Program-made: the position numbers and the translations under genes
Notes under the pieces: generated by a model
Database searches by the model: none
The model's input: the letters and a program-made list of their open reading frames with translations, nothing else
What the model was told of the DNA's origin: nothing
Shown here: positions 44,058 through 54,022 of the stretch, one piece after another
Layout of the letters: every line of letters starts with the position of its first letter
How positions within the stretch are numbered: the stretch's first letter is position 1
Assembly (NCBI GenBank): GCA_002441145.1
Contig: DJVK01000006.1
Location: 1 to 64,000, forward strand
Reading direction: 5' to 3'
Length of the DNA: 64,000 nucleotides
Source: Candidatus Saccharibacteria bacterium UBA6258
Lineage (GTDB): Bacteria > Patescibacteriota > Saccharimonadia > Saccharimonadales > Saccharimonadaceae

Positions 44058-46778
44058 ATGACAGAATCTGCTGTATTTTTTGCGCACGAACGAATTACTG
44101 AAACACCCGAATTGCCAGTCGAAGCCTATCGCGAACAAATTACAGACTTAGTCGAAGAAAACCAGATTACTATCATTTCTGCTAAAACAGGAGCAGGTAA
44201 AAGTACGCGCGTTCCGCGCTTTTTGTTTGATACGGGCAAGTATAATCGCATATTTATGACGCAGCCACGAATCATGGCGGCGCGCAACGTTAGCAACCGA
44301 ATTATCGACGAGATGAACGCCGATGGCCTGCCAGGTAACGTGCTTACAGGGTATCAAACTGCGCACGAAGGTAATATTACCGAAGAGACGAACGTGAACG
44401 TTGTCACGGATGGCCTGTTACTCATGAAGATGCTCGACGAGGGTCAGATTACAGAACATGACGTCGTCGTGATTGACGAGTTTCATGAGCGCAACACGAA
44501 TATGGACGTGGTGCTGGCATTATGTATCGAAAAGGGTATCAAGGTCGTGATTATGAGCGCGACGATTGACGTTGATCGACTGAGTCAGCACTGTGAAAAC
44601 ATTGTAGGTACTGACAATGTCGGGAGTATCGATATCCCCGGCGTTGTATTTGACGTCGAAGAACATACTACGCCAGAAGACCGTGAGCGAACGATGTCTG
44701 CTACGATTGTTCAGGCTGCAAAGCGCGGTGAAAACGTTCTTGCGTTCGTACCGGGGCGACGCGAAGCGCAGTTGCTCGAAGCGTTGCTGCGTAAGCAGCT
44801 CGGTGGCGGAGGCGCATTGATTTTGCAGCTGAATGGTGACCAAACGCCAGAGCAACAGCAGCTTGCAATTGACTCTTACGACAGAGGGAAGATAGTTATT
44901 TCGACCCCAGTTGGTCAGACGAGCATTACTATTCCCGATATTGATACGGTTGTTGACTGTGGGTGGGGGCGAATTGGCGAATATCTGAAGGGTGTCCACG
45001 GCGTGCCGGTACAGTCTTGTTCAAGCGCGTCTCTTGATCAGCGTCGTGGGCGTGTCGGTAGGGTCAAACCCGGCAAATATTACCAGGCGCGTCTTGATAA
45101 AGGTCCGGCATTTCCACGGATTGATGCAGAGGGCGATGATCAGTATGATATTCCAGAAATATTACGGACTGATATATCAGACGTTACCTTGCGACTTGCT
45201 AATGCGGGATTTCGGTTGGCGGCGCTCGAAGGTCTATTTGACAAGCCGAAAGACGGCGAAACTGCGCGTGTCGAGCGTCGATTACTGAAACTTGGTGCAT
45301 TTGCAATTGGTGCTGCAGATTCGGAATATACCATCACCAACGAAGGTCGTGGCATGATTAAATATCCACTCGATGCCACTTACGGCCGAATGATTGTCGA
45401 AGCTGAAAAGCATTCACCTGAACTACACTTGCAAAGTATCGCGATGGCGGCAGCGATGCAAGTTAACGGTATTGTGTCGACGAGTCCGGATAATAACGGG
45501 TGGAGTGGTTTGGTAAAACAAGAAAATCGGTCAGACCTAGTCGTCCAGCTAAAGGTTTTCTACGAGGCGCTTATCGCAACGGAGGAAGAGCGCGTATCGT
45601 ATGGTGTTTACGAGCAACGATTTCAGAAGGCGAAAAAATATTACGAGTCCATAGCTAAGGCCGCGGAGCTAGATCCGCTCAATCTTAAGTATCCAAGCGA
45701 TGAGCAGGTTGAGAAACTGATAGACTGTATTATCGTCAGTAGTGAAGATGTATTTGTGCGTAGTAGTGAAAAATACCGTGGTGCTACGGGGTCAGCGCGC
45801 AAACCGTCGGGTAGCAGTGTGGTACGCCCCGAGTATGCGACAATCGCAACTGGCAAACCAATCGATATTGGTAAGATGACCAAAAATGGACCCGAAAAGG
45901 ATCGGCTAGTCGTTGATCTTACGGCTGTTAACATTGAGCGATTGGCGTCAGTTTTGCCAAGCCATCGAGTCGACCGCAAAGTTGTCGGGCACGATATCGT
46001 CAAGGGTAAAGTCGTTGAACGACACCAGATAAGTATCGACGGACGAACGATGCCACAAACGCTTCGCGGCGAGGTTTCGATGCGCAGCAAAGATGCCGTC
46101 GAGACTGGCCTGACCGCCATCTTCGAGCGATTCAGGAGCGTTGAAGGTATGGAGCTCGCGTCTAATATCGAGAAGTCGCAGATTCGCGAACTACGCGCGG
46201 CAATAGATGAACTAGTCGAATTGCAACATCGTACTGACGAAGACCTAGCGATTGACCGTAAGATACGAGAAATTATCGAAGACGTCGTTGAACGTCATCA
46301 CGGCCTATATGATGATGACGCAAGCGTTTCGAACATCGCAAAATTAATCCCCGAAATCCTAAGCGTTGCAGATATCGTTAGCGAGACCAAACGACGCGAA
46401 CTTGTCGACGGTGCACCTGTGCATATCGAACTACACGGTACTCAGGTAGAAGTTTCGTACCATAATAACGTCGCGCATATCGACGCGACAACCGAGACGA
46501 TATTGGCCGTAACCGACGAAGATATGGATTCCCTAGAAGCGCAGTTGAACAATCGCGAACTACGTTTCAGGGCAAACAATTTGCCGGGCGCAGGTAAGCG
46601 ATATTTCACGATCATTGACGCTCAAGAGCGTTATTCTCGACGCAGTCGCAGCGAGCGACGCGGTCCGGTTGCACCGCGCACGATTGACATAGAGCGTGAA
46701 AACATGAAACACCTTACTGCTCTAAAGTTAGCACAAGGAGAGTCGGGGACGTTTTATCGTCGTCCCGTCAACGCCTAG
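44058..46778 (+). CDS. HrpA/HrpB-like DEAH-family RNA helicase with DEFH motif II
   Basis: At 906 residues this is an SF2 NTP-dependent RNA helicase. Motif I is AKTGAGKST, Ia MTQPRIMAARNV, II VVIDEFHERN (Phe instead of the usual Ala), III MSATID, V STPVGQTSITIP and VI DQRRGRVGRVKPG. A ratchet/HA2-like region follows, then a long C-terminal part rich in charged helices with an OB-like end. In E. coli HrpA has a role in ribosome collision rescue. A GGGGGAAACGAG stretch upstream could serve as ribosome site. Confidence 0.9.
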   Translation: MTESAVFFAHERITETPELPVEAYREQITDLVEENQITIISAKTGAGKSTRVPRFLFDTGKYNRIFMTQPRIMAARNVSNRIIDEMNADGLPGNVLTGYQTAHEGNITEETNVNVVTDGLLLMKMLDEGQITEHDVVVIDEFHERNTNMDVVLALCIEKGIKVVIMSATIDVDRLSQHCENIVGTDNVGSIDIPGVVFDVEEHTTPEDRERTMSATIVQAAKRGENVLAFVPGRREAQLLEALLRKQLGGGGALILQLNGDQTPEQQQLAIDSYDRGKIVISTPVGQTSITIPDIDTVVDCGWGRIGEYLKGVHGVPVQSCSSASLDQRRGRVGRVKPGKYYQARLDKGPAFPRIDAEGDDQYDIPEILRTDISDVTLRLANAGFRLAALEGLFDKPKDGETARVERRLLKLGAFAIGAADSEYTITNEGRGMIKYPLDATYGRMIVEAEKHSPELHLQSIAMAAAMQVNGIVSTSPDNNGWSGLVKQENRSDLVVQLKVFYEALIATEEERVSYGVYEQRFQKAKKYYESIAKAAELDPLNLKYPSDEQVEKLIDCIIVSSEDVFVRSSEKYRGATGSARKPSGSSVVRPEYATIATGKPIDIGKMTKNGPEKDRLVVDLTAVNIERLASVLPSHRVDRKVVGHDIVKGKVVERHQISIDGRTMPQTLRGEVSMRSKDAVETGLTAIFERFRSVEGMELASNIEKSQIRELRAAIDELVELQHRTDEDLAIDRKIREIIEDVVERHHGLYDDDASVSNIAKLIPEILSVADIVSETKRRELVDGAPVHIELHGTQVEVSYHNNVAHIDATTETILAVTDEDMDSLEAQLNNRELRFRANNLPGAGKRYFTIIDAQERYSRRSRSERRGPVAPRTIDIERENMKHLTALKLAQGESGTFYRRPVNA

Positions 46779-46831
46779 TACTCAGTACGGTATCAAACGA
46801 GCATGGGCGTATCCAGTAAATCCGACGTTAC

Positions 46832-48580
46832 TTACTCTTCTATAAACCCGCCTGATTGGTGCTTCCAAAGTTTTGCGTATGTACCATTTAGTGCCAGCAA
46901 TTCTTGGTGCGTGCCGTCTTCGACGATCTTGCCCTGGTCTAATACGACGATGCGGTCTAACTTAGCGATTGTCGAAAGCCTGTGAGCGATAACGATGCTG
47001 GTGCGATGTTCCATGAGGGTCGCGAGTGAATCTTGAATGAGTTTCTCGCTCTCACTATCGAGCGCAGACGTGGCTTCATCCAAAACGAGAATTGGCGCAT
47101 CTTTAAGCAACGCACGTGCGATTGCGATACGTTGTCGTTGGCCGCCACTCAACTTAACACCACGTTCACCAACGAGCGTATCGAGACCGTCCGATTGCTT
47201 GCTGATGAAGTCGTAAGCGTTAGCATCCTTTGCGGCTTTGATGATTTGTTCGTCAGTCGCATCCGGCATGCCATAGGCGATGTTTTCGCGCAGGGTTCGG
47301 TGAAAGAGCATAGGTTCTTGTGGAACGTAAGATATTGCATGGCGTAAGCTATCTTGTGTAACTTCGCGAATGTCCTTGCCGTCAATGCGGATAGCCCCGT
47401 CCGTTACATCTGCAAAGCGCAGCAATAAATGCGTGACAGTAGTTTTACCTGCGCCTGATGGGCCAATAAGTCCAACTTTTTGACCTGCCGGAATAGCTAA
47501 TGTAATGCCGTCAAGTACATCAGATTTGTTGTCGTCGTAGCGATAACGTACATCAGTGAAGTTAATCGATGGAGACGCAACAGAGAGTTCGACTGCGCTT
47601 GGTTTGTCATCAACGATATTGCGCTGAGAGAGCATGTCACTCATCGGTGCGGCATCAAGGAGTGCTTGGTCGTACCCATTAAGCATGTCGCCCAGCACGA
47701 AAAGTTGCGAACCGATTCGCTGCATATAGGCAAGGACGAAAATTGCGATTGCAATATCCATACTGCCGTTAAATACCAAATAAGCACAAAGGGCCACTGT
47801 ACTGATTTGTACGACGGTCATTAAAAGTACTCTAGAAGACCCTTCGGTTGTTAAGAAGCCGATATCTTTGAGGTACACTTTTCGGTATCGTGCTGTCTGT
47901 TCGCTAATTTTGGCCGTCTCGATGCTCTCATTTGCAAATGTCTTAACAATCAGGTTGTTCGTAATAGCGTCAGCGACATTGCCGTGAATCTTGCCGCGCA
48001 ATTCTTTACGCTCCGTGCGCCATTCGGTACGGTGCTTAATGCTCCACTTAACTTGGATGATCAGCGCTATGATAAATCCTCCAAGCACGAGTGCTAGCGG
48101 CCACATTTGAAACGCAAGAATAAGTAATCCTGAGCCGACGCTTAAGACGAATCCAAGCGTACGGATGATGAGTAAATCTTGTAGGGCTACTGAACTTCGG
48201 ACGAAATCGATATAGCGGCTCGTCAGCGCGCCAACTTTTTGATTAACGAAGAAGTTCATATCTTTGTTTATCACGGTATCGAACGTTGCATTACTCAGTT
48301 TTTGAGTGACCGCTGATTCGTGATAAATCATCGTCTTGAATCCAATAAAATTTAGTATCGCCCCGCCCAGCCCTACTATCGCGGCTAGTAAAATGTAGTG
48401 ATAGGTTGCTGGTGCATCCAGTTTGGTCATGGCGCCGATTGCTTGACTAGAGAAGTAAGGTAGAATCGTATCGATAAGTAATGCGCCGATCGGTATCGCA
48501 CAAAGCATGATGAAGAAGCTTGGTTTATGTTGTTTAATCTGTTGCCAATAGAGCCACAGCGTATATTTATTTGTACTCAC
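46832..48580 (-). CDS. ABC exporter half-transporter (MsbA/MdlB type)
   Basis: GTG 48580 follows AAGGAGG on the minus strand, the strongest ribosome site here. The 582 residues consist of a six-TM exporter domain (about 15-310) and an ATPase. The ATPase shows GLIGPSGAGKTT (Walker A), the Q-loop YVPQEPMLF, LSGGQRQRIAIARAL and VLDEATSALD (Walker B). Such homo- or heterodimers move lipids, peptides or drugs outward; the substrate cannot be told. No partner gene is adjacent, so a homodimer is likely. Confidence 0.94.
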   Translation of the reverse strand: MSTNKYTLWLYWQQIKQHKPSFFIMLCAIPIGALLIDTILPYFSSQAIGAMTKLDAPATYHYILLAAIVGLGGAILNFIGFKTMIYHESAVTQKLSNATFDTVINKDMNFFVNQKVGALTSRYIDFVRSSVALQDLLIIRTLGFVLSVGSGLLILAFQMWPLALVLGGFIIALIIQVKWSIKHRTEWRTERKELRGKIHGNVADAITNNLIVKTFANESIETAKISEQTARYRKVYLKDIGFLTTEGSSRVLLMTVVQISTVALCAYLVFNGSMDIAIAIFVLAYMQRIGSQLFVLGDMLNGYDQALLDAAPMSDMLSQRNIVDDKPSAVELSVASPSINFTDVRYRYDDNKSDVLDGITLAIPAGQKVGLIGPSGAGKTTVTHLLLRFADVTDGAIRIDGKDIREVTQDSLRHAISYVPQEPMLFHRTLRENIAYGMPDATDEQIIKAAKDANAYDFISKQSDGLDTLVGERGVKLSGGQRQRIAIARALLKDAPILVLDEATSALDSESEKLIQDSLATLMEHRTSIVIAHRLSTIAKLDRIVVLDQGKIVEDGTHQELLALNGTYAKLWKHQSGGFIEE

Positions 48581-48736
48581 AGTCCTCCTTACGGGGTAAT
48601 CCGCGAATGAGTTCGCAGAGTTGATGGTTTATATGTTTTATTCTTGATCGCTAGCGGTTCTGCTCGTCAGAACGTTTGCGAGTAGAGGAACCTGGCGGTT
48701 CATAGTATGTACAAGTATAAGGTATAATGGTTACAT

Positions 48737-49633
48737 ATGCAAAAAATTATCCTTTATTATAAATTTGCTCCTGTTGCCGACCCGCTCCTCTTGAAGCTAT
48801 GGCAAAAGACGCTTTGCGACTCGTTAGACTTACGTGGCCGCATTCTTGTCAGCCCGCACGGCATTAATGGCACACTAGGCGGCGATATTGAAGATCTCAA
48901 AAAATACATCAAAGCCGCGAAAGAGTTCCCTGGTTTTAAAGACACAGTCTTCAAATGGAGCGACGGCACTCGCGAAGATTTCCCGCGGATGAGCGTGAAG
49001 GTTAAAAAGGAGCTTGTAGCATTTGACGCGGCTGACGAAACGGTAGTCGACGAAAATGGCGTGGTTGGTGGCGGCCCGCATCTTAAGCCCGAACAAGTGA
49101 ACGAAATGGTAGAGCAGTATGGTGACGACGTTGTATTCTTCGACGGGCGTAATCATTACGAAGCGTTGGTCGGGAAGTTCAAAAACGCAATCGTGCCAGA
49201 TACGCGTACCTCTCGTGATTTTATCCGCGAGCTTGAAAGCGGTAAGTATGATGACATCAAGGATAAGAAAATAATCACGTACTGTACGGGTGGCGTGCGT
49301 TGCGAGCTGCTGAGCTCGATGATGAAAAAGCGTGGCTTTAATGACGTGTATCAAATAGATGGCGGTATCGTTAAGTACGGCGAGAAATATGGCGACGATG
49401 GTTTATGGGAAGGCAACTTGTACGTATTTGATGGGCGTATGGGTGTCGATTTTAGCGATCATGCCAAGACAGTAGGTAAGTGTACTCATTGCAACGAGCC
49501 TACCAGCAAGTTTGAAAACTGTGCGCTGCCAACATGCAACGCGCTGGTGCTAATTTGTAAAAAGTGTTCTGAGACTAGTCAAAACCGCTTTCATAAGGTA
49601 GAATGTTATCGACAAACGACGCTAAAAGCCTAG
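48737..49633 (+). CDS. trhO: tRNA uridine 5-hydroxylase TrhO (rhodanese family, YceA-like)
   Basis: TrhO hydroxylates U34 of a set of tRNAs using oxygen. The 298-residue protein begins with the acylphosphatase-like domain ([27 protein letters not shown]). A rhodanese domain with catalytic Cys in [10 protein letters not shown] follows, then a C-terminal Cys-rich segment ([23 protein letters not shown]) of the family. -10 TATAAT (48723-48728) is 8 nt from ATG, predicted leaderless. Confidence 0.94.
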   Translation: MQKIILYYKFAPVADPLLLKLWQKTLCDSLDLRGRILVSPHGINGTLGGDIEDLKKYIKAAKEFPGFKDTVFKWSDGTREDFPRMSVKVKKELVAFDAADETVVDENGVVGGGPHLKPEQVNEMVEQYGDDVVFFDGRNHYEALVGKFKNAIVPDTRTSRDFIRELESGKYDDIKDKKIITYCTGGVRCELLSSMMKKRGFNDVYQIDGGIVKYGEKYGDDGLWEGNLYVFDGRMGVDFSDHAKTVGKCTHCNEPTSKFENCALPTCNALVLICKKCSETSQNRFHKVECYRQTTLKA

Positions 49634-49664
49634 GTAAATTAGCAAAGAATACAACAATAATTGA

Positions 49665-49694
49665 TTGACAAGGTATTGTAAACCATTTACAATA
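49665..49694 (+). promoter_or_regulatory. Promoter with perfect palindromic operator for the Fur-like regulator
   Basis: TTGACA (49665-49670), 17-bp spacer, TACAAT (49688-49693). A perfect 9-3-9 inverted repeat TATTGTAAA (49674-49682) CCA TTTACAATA (49686-49694) covers the spacer and -10. Its place and shape are those of a Fur-family operator, so autoregulation is likely. Confidence 0.85.
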
Positions 49695-49703
49695 ATATAA
49701 ACT

Positions 49704-50117
49704 ATGATAGTAAAACGCAGATCAACAAAATACACCGCCGAAGTGCGACGGATTATTGCCTCATTTGGGCATGCAACGAATGCTCAGATAGCTTCGAAAT
49801 TACGCGAAGATTACCCTGCAGTGAGTGATACCACCGTGCACCGTGTGACGCAGCGTCTCCACGCAGACGGTGATATTGGTGTTGCGCCTAGTTCACTGAC
49901 AGGCTGTATGCGTTATGATGTAACCACCGAACAGCACGACCATTTCGAGTGCTTAGAATGTGACAACTTGCGCGATATTCACGTTCCCGATGCGGCACGC
50001 GAACTTATCCAGGCGGAGCTAGGTATGTGCAAGCTGAACGGCCCGCTAACCGTGACTGGTGGATGTGGTAACTGTGTAGATGAACAAGGCGCCACTGCGG
50101 CGACGGTATGTCACTAA
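49704..50117 (+). CDS. Fur-family metal-responsive regulator
   Basis: The 137-residue protein has a winged HTH (about residues 8-62, HATNAQIASKLREDYPAVSDTTVHRV). Its dimer domain carries HDHFECLEC (His78, His80, Cys83, Cys86) and a second pair CGNC (Cys121, Cys124), typical structural and sensory zinc sites of Fur/PerR. Coupling to thioredoxin suggests a redox (PerR-like) or metal signal; which one is not decidable. The -10 box is 10 nt from ATG. A single TAATG overlap joins it to the thioredoxin gene. Confidence 0.9.
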   Translation: MIVKRRSTKYTAEVRRIIASFGHATNAQIASKLREDYPAVSDTTVHRVTQRLHADGDIGVAPSSLTGCMRYDVTTEQHDHFECLECDNLRDIHVPDAARELIQAELGMCKLNGPLTVTGGCGNCVDEQGATAATVCH

Positions 50118-50449
50118 TGGCATTATTGAACACGCAAACTCATGAAGAATTTAGTAAACAGGTGCTTGAGAGCAAAAAAGTTGTCTTGGTAGACTTTTGG
50201 GCTGTTTGGTGTCCGCCATGCCGAATGATGGCGCCTATCTTAGAAAAAATTGCAAAAAGCATGGATGCTGATGTTGATGTCGTGAAGGTTAACGTCGAAG
50301 AGTCTCAAGACAATAGTTTACTGGCGCAAAACTATGGCGTCCAGGGTATTCCTAATATGCAGATATTTAAAAATGGCGTCGTCGTCAAAGAACTTGTCGG
50401 CATGATGCCCGAACCTGTCGTCGTCGACGAACTCAAAAAATATATTTAA
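50117..50449 (+). CDS. trxA: Thioredoxin with WCPPC active site
   Basis: A small dithiol reductase of 110 residues. The active site is WCPPC (Cys32, Cys35) instead of the usual WCGPC, and cis-Pro is in GIPNMQIF. ATG 50117 shares TAATG with the regulator's stop; ATG 50108 is in frame and would add three residues. The CPPC variant usually shifts redox potential. Coexpression with the Fur-family regulator is expected. Confidence 0.93.
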   Translation: MALLNTQTHEEFSKQVLESKKVVLVDFWAVWCPPCRMMAPILEKIAKSMDADVDVVKVNVEESQDNSLLAQNYGVQGIPNMQIFKNGVVVKELVGMMPEPVVVDELKKYI

Positions 50450-50503
50450 CATATGCGCTCTGGTCGTCTATCGACTAAACATTAGCTGCGTTATACTAAT
50501 AGG

Positions 50504-51982
50504 GTGAACAAATCACTCGAAGCCAAACTGAAGACATTGCCAAATTCTCCTGGCGTTTATTTTCATAAGTCAGCTACGGGCGAAATTATCTATGTCGGTA
50601 AAGCGGCGGTATTAAAAAACCGCGTACGACAGTATTTTCAGAGTAAAAAAGATTTCGATGTAAAGACGTTGGCGCTTGTCGCCGAAATTGAAGATACCGA
50701 TTGGCTCGAAACGGAGAGCGAGATTGACGCACTATTTCTTGAAAGCGAAATGGTTAAGCGGTATATGCCACGTTTCAACGTATTGCTGCGTGATGATAAA
50801 TCACAGACGTTCGTTCGTATCGATATGAAAAGCGAATGGCCAAGCGTCACGTTTACCCGTAATCCTGCAGACGATGGAGCAAAGTATTTTGGCCCATTTT
50901 ATAACGGTTTTGCTGTCAAAAAAGCGCTCCGCTATTTGCGACGCGTGTTCCCGTATTACACCAAGCCGCCAAGTGGCAGTCGCCCTGATTTAGATGCACA
51001 TCTTGGCTTAGCGCCGGGGCGTGATGTAACGAGCCACGAGTACAAGGCAAGCTTACGCAAGCTTATCAAATATATCGAAGGCGGTCGCGCTACGATAACG
51101 AACGAAATTGAACGTGACATGAAGCGTGCGGCACGTCTACGCGAATTCGAAACGGCAGCGCAGTTGCGCAATAAACTTTCGTATCTTAAAGAGTTGCAGC
51201 GCCGCATAATGTTTGGCGACAAAGAATTTTTAGATATTAGCAAAGACCGGGCGTTGCAAGATCTGCAAGAGTTGCTGGCACTCCCAAAGACGCCATCGCG
51301 AATCGAAGGCTACGATATTTCGCACATGAGTGGCACGAATGTTGTTGCGAGTATGGTGGTATTTACTAATGGTGTTAGTGATCGCAGCCAGTATCGTAAG
51401 TTTAAAACCCGAGTCGAGCATAATGACGATTTCTTTAATATGAATGAAACCATTGGGCGAAGGTTCAGCGAAAAGAATGTCAAAGCGTGGGGTATGCCGA
51501 AGTTGGTGCTGATAGATGGCGGTAAAGGGCAGCTGGACGCTGCCTTGCAGGCGCGTGATGAGCGTGAAGTCGCCGTACCTATGATTGGGCTCGCCAAACG
51601 GCAAGAGCAAATCGTTATCCATCACACAAAATCGAACGTGCAACTAAACAAACAAAAGCTCGATGAACTTGGTGGACATTATATGACATCAGATACTTTT
51701 ACGTTGGTCAGCTTGCCGCATAGCACGCATATTGTAAAGTTATTGCAACGTATTCGCGACGAATCTCATCGTTTTGCGGTCAGTTATCACACCACGCTTA
51801 AGCGGGGCGGCCAGACAAAGAGCAAGCTCGACGACGTACCGGGTATTGGGCCAGTTACGCGTAAGAAACTTATTAGAACGTTTGGCAGTTTGCGTGGGGT
51901 CCAGGCTGCGTCAGAGCAAGAACTGACTAAGGCCGTTGGTCAATCGCGTGCTCAGGCCATCAAAGCATATTTGAGCCAGTAA
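50504..51982 (+). CDS. uvrC: UvrABC system protein C, short form
   Basis: UvrC makes both incisions in nucleotide excision repair. The 492 residues (about 600 is usual) hold the GIY-YIG domain (GVYFHKSATGEIIYVGKA), a UVR helix (RLREFETAAQLRNKLSYLKEL) and the RNase H-like domain with IEGYDISHMSG and LVLIDGGKGQL. A helix-hairpin-helix tail is present (DDVPGIGPVTRKKLI). The Cys-rich region between GIY-YIG and UVR is reduced, which explains the length. GTG start, 6 nt after TATACT (50492-50497). Confidence 0.95.
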   Translation: MNKSLEAKLKTLPNSPGVYFHKSATGEIIYVGKAAVLKNRVRQYFQSKKDFDVKTLALVAEIEDTDWLETESEIDALFLESEMVKRYMPRFNVLLRDDKSQTFVRIDMKSEWPSVTFTRNPADDGAKYFGPFYNGFAVKKALRYLRRVFPYYTKPPSGSRPDLDAHLGLAPGRDVTSHEYKASLRKLIKYIEGGRATITNEIERDMKRAARLREFETAAQLRNKLSYLKELQRRIMFGDKEFLDISKDRALQDLQELLALPKTPSRIEGYDISHMSGTNVVASMVVFTNGVSDRSQYRKFKTRVEHNDDFFNMNETIGRRFSEKNVKAWGMPKLVLIDGGKGQLDAALQARDEREVAVPMIGLAKRQEQIVIHHTKSNVQLNKQKLDELGGHYMTSDTFTLVSLPHSTHIVKLLQRIRDESHRFAVSYHTTLKRGGQTKSKLDDVPGIGPVTRKKLIRTFGSLRGVQAASEQELTKAVGQSRAQAIKAYLSQ

Positions 51983-52006
51983 TTCGGCTTATGGTATAGT
52001 GAAACC

Positions 52007-52375
52007 ATGAACAAAACTCAAGGACGAGGATTTACGATTACCGAACTATTGGTAGTACTCGTCGTGATTGGGGTGTTGGTGACAATCACCATTTTCGGCT
52101 TTGGGGCGTGGCGTACACGAACGGCTAAGACCGAAGTCAAAAGTGAGCTGACTCATATTCAGACAGCAATCAAAAACTATCGTAACTTTAATAATACGTA
52201 CCCGGCGGCACTGTCGGCTATTCCGTACGTGACAAAAAATGGCATCACGGTTACCTACACGCCATACGCGAGTGATGCCGGGTATTGCCTGTCTGCATAT
52301 AGCACCGAAGCCACGACGGGTACATGGTATATAGGTACGACTGGTTCGACGACTCCGTCGACAACCGCGTGTTAA
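52007..52375 (+). CDS. Short type IV pilin-like protein
   Basis: The 122-residue protein has leader MNKTQGRG and mature FTITELLVVLVVIGVLVTI, with Glu5. A small C-terminal domain with two Cys and a Thr/Ser-rich end resembles minor pilins. TGGTATAGT (-10 at 51995-52000) lies 6 nt from ATG, predicted leaderless. It sits between uvrC and a peptidase gene without other pilus genes. Confidence 0.9.
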   Translation: MNKTQGRGFTITELLVVLVVIGVLVTITIFGFGAWRTRTAKTEVKSELTHIQTAIKNYRNFNNTYPAALSAIPYVTKNGITVTYTPYASDAGYCLSAYSTEATTGTWYIGTTGSTTPSTTAC

Positions 52376-52390
52376 TGGTAAGCTGTAAGT

Positions 52391-53584
52391 ATGAACCAAG
52401 CCTTTCACGTTGCTAATAGAAAACGATTTGCCGAAGCAAGTAGTGGCGGCTTGGTAGTTTTGGCTGGGTATCAGGCTATGCAAGAATCTGGCGATATGGC
52501 CGCGCCGTTTGTTCAAGAGGCAAATTTTTGGTGGCTGACGGGCATTGAGCAACCGGGATGGCATGTCATTATCGACACTGCACGGCATCATACGACGCTT
52601 GTACGACCCGCTATGACAACTGTTCAAATTACGTTCGAGGGTCAGATGAGCGACGAAGATGTAACGGCTATTAGTGGCTGCGACAATATTATCGCCAGCA
52701 AAGATTTTGAGGCTGAATTACGACAGTTGCGCCGTAAGCATAGCGTCGTTCATACCGTATACGAAAAGAACCACTATGATTTTGTCGCTAACCCAGCTGC
52801 TCACGAACTGCATGCTACGCTGAGCCGAATATTTAGTTCGGTATTGCAGTGCGACAAGCAACTGCATGCCCTGCGTGCGATTAAGCAACCCGAAGAAATC
52901 GCTCGTATGCGCAAGGCTATCGCGTTGACCTGCGACGCATTCAAGGCAGTACGAGGACAGTTACAGGAATACAAACATGAGTATGAAATCGAAGCCGATT
53001 TTACGCGTACCTTCAGGCGCAAAAATGCTCGACATGCCTATACGCCGATAGTTGCGCAGGGCGATAATGCTTGCACGTTACACTATGTTGATAATAGCGA
53101 TAAAGTAACGCAGCGTAAGATGATATTGATTGATATTGGTGCACGCGTCGACGGGTACTGTGCTGATATCACACGGACATACGCCATCAATCCCACTAAG
53201 CGCCAGATTGCCGTTCACGCGGCCGTGGAGCGCGCCCAGCGACGTGTCATCGCTTTGTTGAAGCCAGGCCTGTTGGTTACCGACTATATCCATGAGGTTG
53301 ATGAAATCATGAAGGATGCTCTTCAAGAAGTAGATCTATTAAAAGACAGGAACGATACCGATACCTATCGTAAATATTTCCCGCATTCGATTAGTCATGG
53401 GCTCGGTATCGATCCTCACGACAGCCTGGGTTCGCCTCGTTATTTCGAACCCGGCATGGTGTTAACTAGTGAACCGGGGATTTATATACCCGAAGAGGGA
53501 ATTGGCGTACGTATCGAAGATGACATTTTAATCACTACGTCCGGTAGTGAGAATCTTAGCCGCAGCCTACCGACCGCCTTATAG
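52391..53584 (+). CDS. Xaa-Pro aminopeptidase (M24B)
   Basis: It releases N-terminal residues preceding proline. The 397-residue protein has the N-terminal creatinase-like domain. The pita-bread domain has metal ligands in LIDIGARVDGYCADITRTY (two Asp), SHGLGIDPHD (His), TSEPGIYIP (Glu) and GVRIEDDILIT (Glu). It starts 15 bp after the pilin stop. Probably a cytosolic peptide-utilisation enzyme, fitting a peptide-importing lifestyle. Confidence 0.93.
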   Translation: MNQAFHVANRKRFAEASSGGLVVLAGYQAMQESGDMAAPFVQEANFWWLTGIEQPGWHVIIDTARHHTTLVRPAMTTVQITFEGQMSDEDVTAISGCDNIIASKDFEAELRQLRRKHSVVHTVYEKNHYDFVANPAAHELHATLSRIFSSVLQCDKQLHALRAIKQPEEIARMRKAIALTCDAFKAVRGQLQEYKHEYEIEADFTRTFRRKNARHAYTPIVAQGDNACTLHYVDNSDKVTQRKMILIDIGARVDGYCADITRTYAINPTKRQIAVHAAVERAQRRVIALLKPGLLVTDYIHEVDEIMKDALQEVDLLKDRNDTDTYRKYFPHSISHGLGIDPHDSLGSPRYFEPGMVLTSEPGIYIPEEGIGVRIEDDILITTSGSENLSRSLPTAL

Positions 53585-53626
53585 CTAGCGCTCACGGCCA
53601 ATAAAAGGTATACTGTAAGGTAATAT

Positions 53627-54022
53627 ATGAAACGGCAATTGTTTATATTTACTATCCGATGGATACTAAATTCCTTTGGCTTATGGGTCGCAGTCCGTAT
53701 TTTCGGTACCGGCTACAGTGGTGCTGAAATTGACGCCAGCGCATCGGTGTTTTTAGTTGCCGGGTTGATCTTCTCAGTTGTTAACGCGGTATTGAAGCCC
53801 GCGGTTATTATATTGGCTCTCCCCGCGATTCTTATTACGCTCGGTTTGTTCACTATCGTCGTCAACGGCCTGATGGTCTATATTTCGCTTAAGCTCGCCC
53901 CTGGCCTGATGATGACATTCTGGCACTCGGTATTAACCGGATTAGTGTTAAGTCTGGTAAACTATATAGTAAGTAGCGCACTCGAATTAGAATATACGCG
54001 CGTACGCAAGGAGAAGATATGA
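53627..54022 (+). CDS. YvlD/phage-holin-4 superfamily membrane protein
   Basis: The 131-residue protein has four TMs and the pattern AVLKPAVIILALPAILITLGLF...NGLMVYISLKL, diagnostic of the YvlD (PF04020) family. Its function is not established. -10 TATACT (53609-53614) is 12 nt upstream. The stop overlaps secG's start by 4 bp. Confidence 0.88.
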   Translation: MKRQLFIFTIRWILNSFGLWVAVRIFGTGYSGAEIDASASVFLVAGLIFSVVNAVLKPAVIILALPAILITLGLFTIVVNGLMVYISLKLAPGLMMTFWHSVLTGLVLSLVNYIVSSALELEYTRVRKEKI

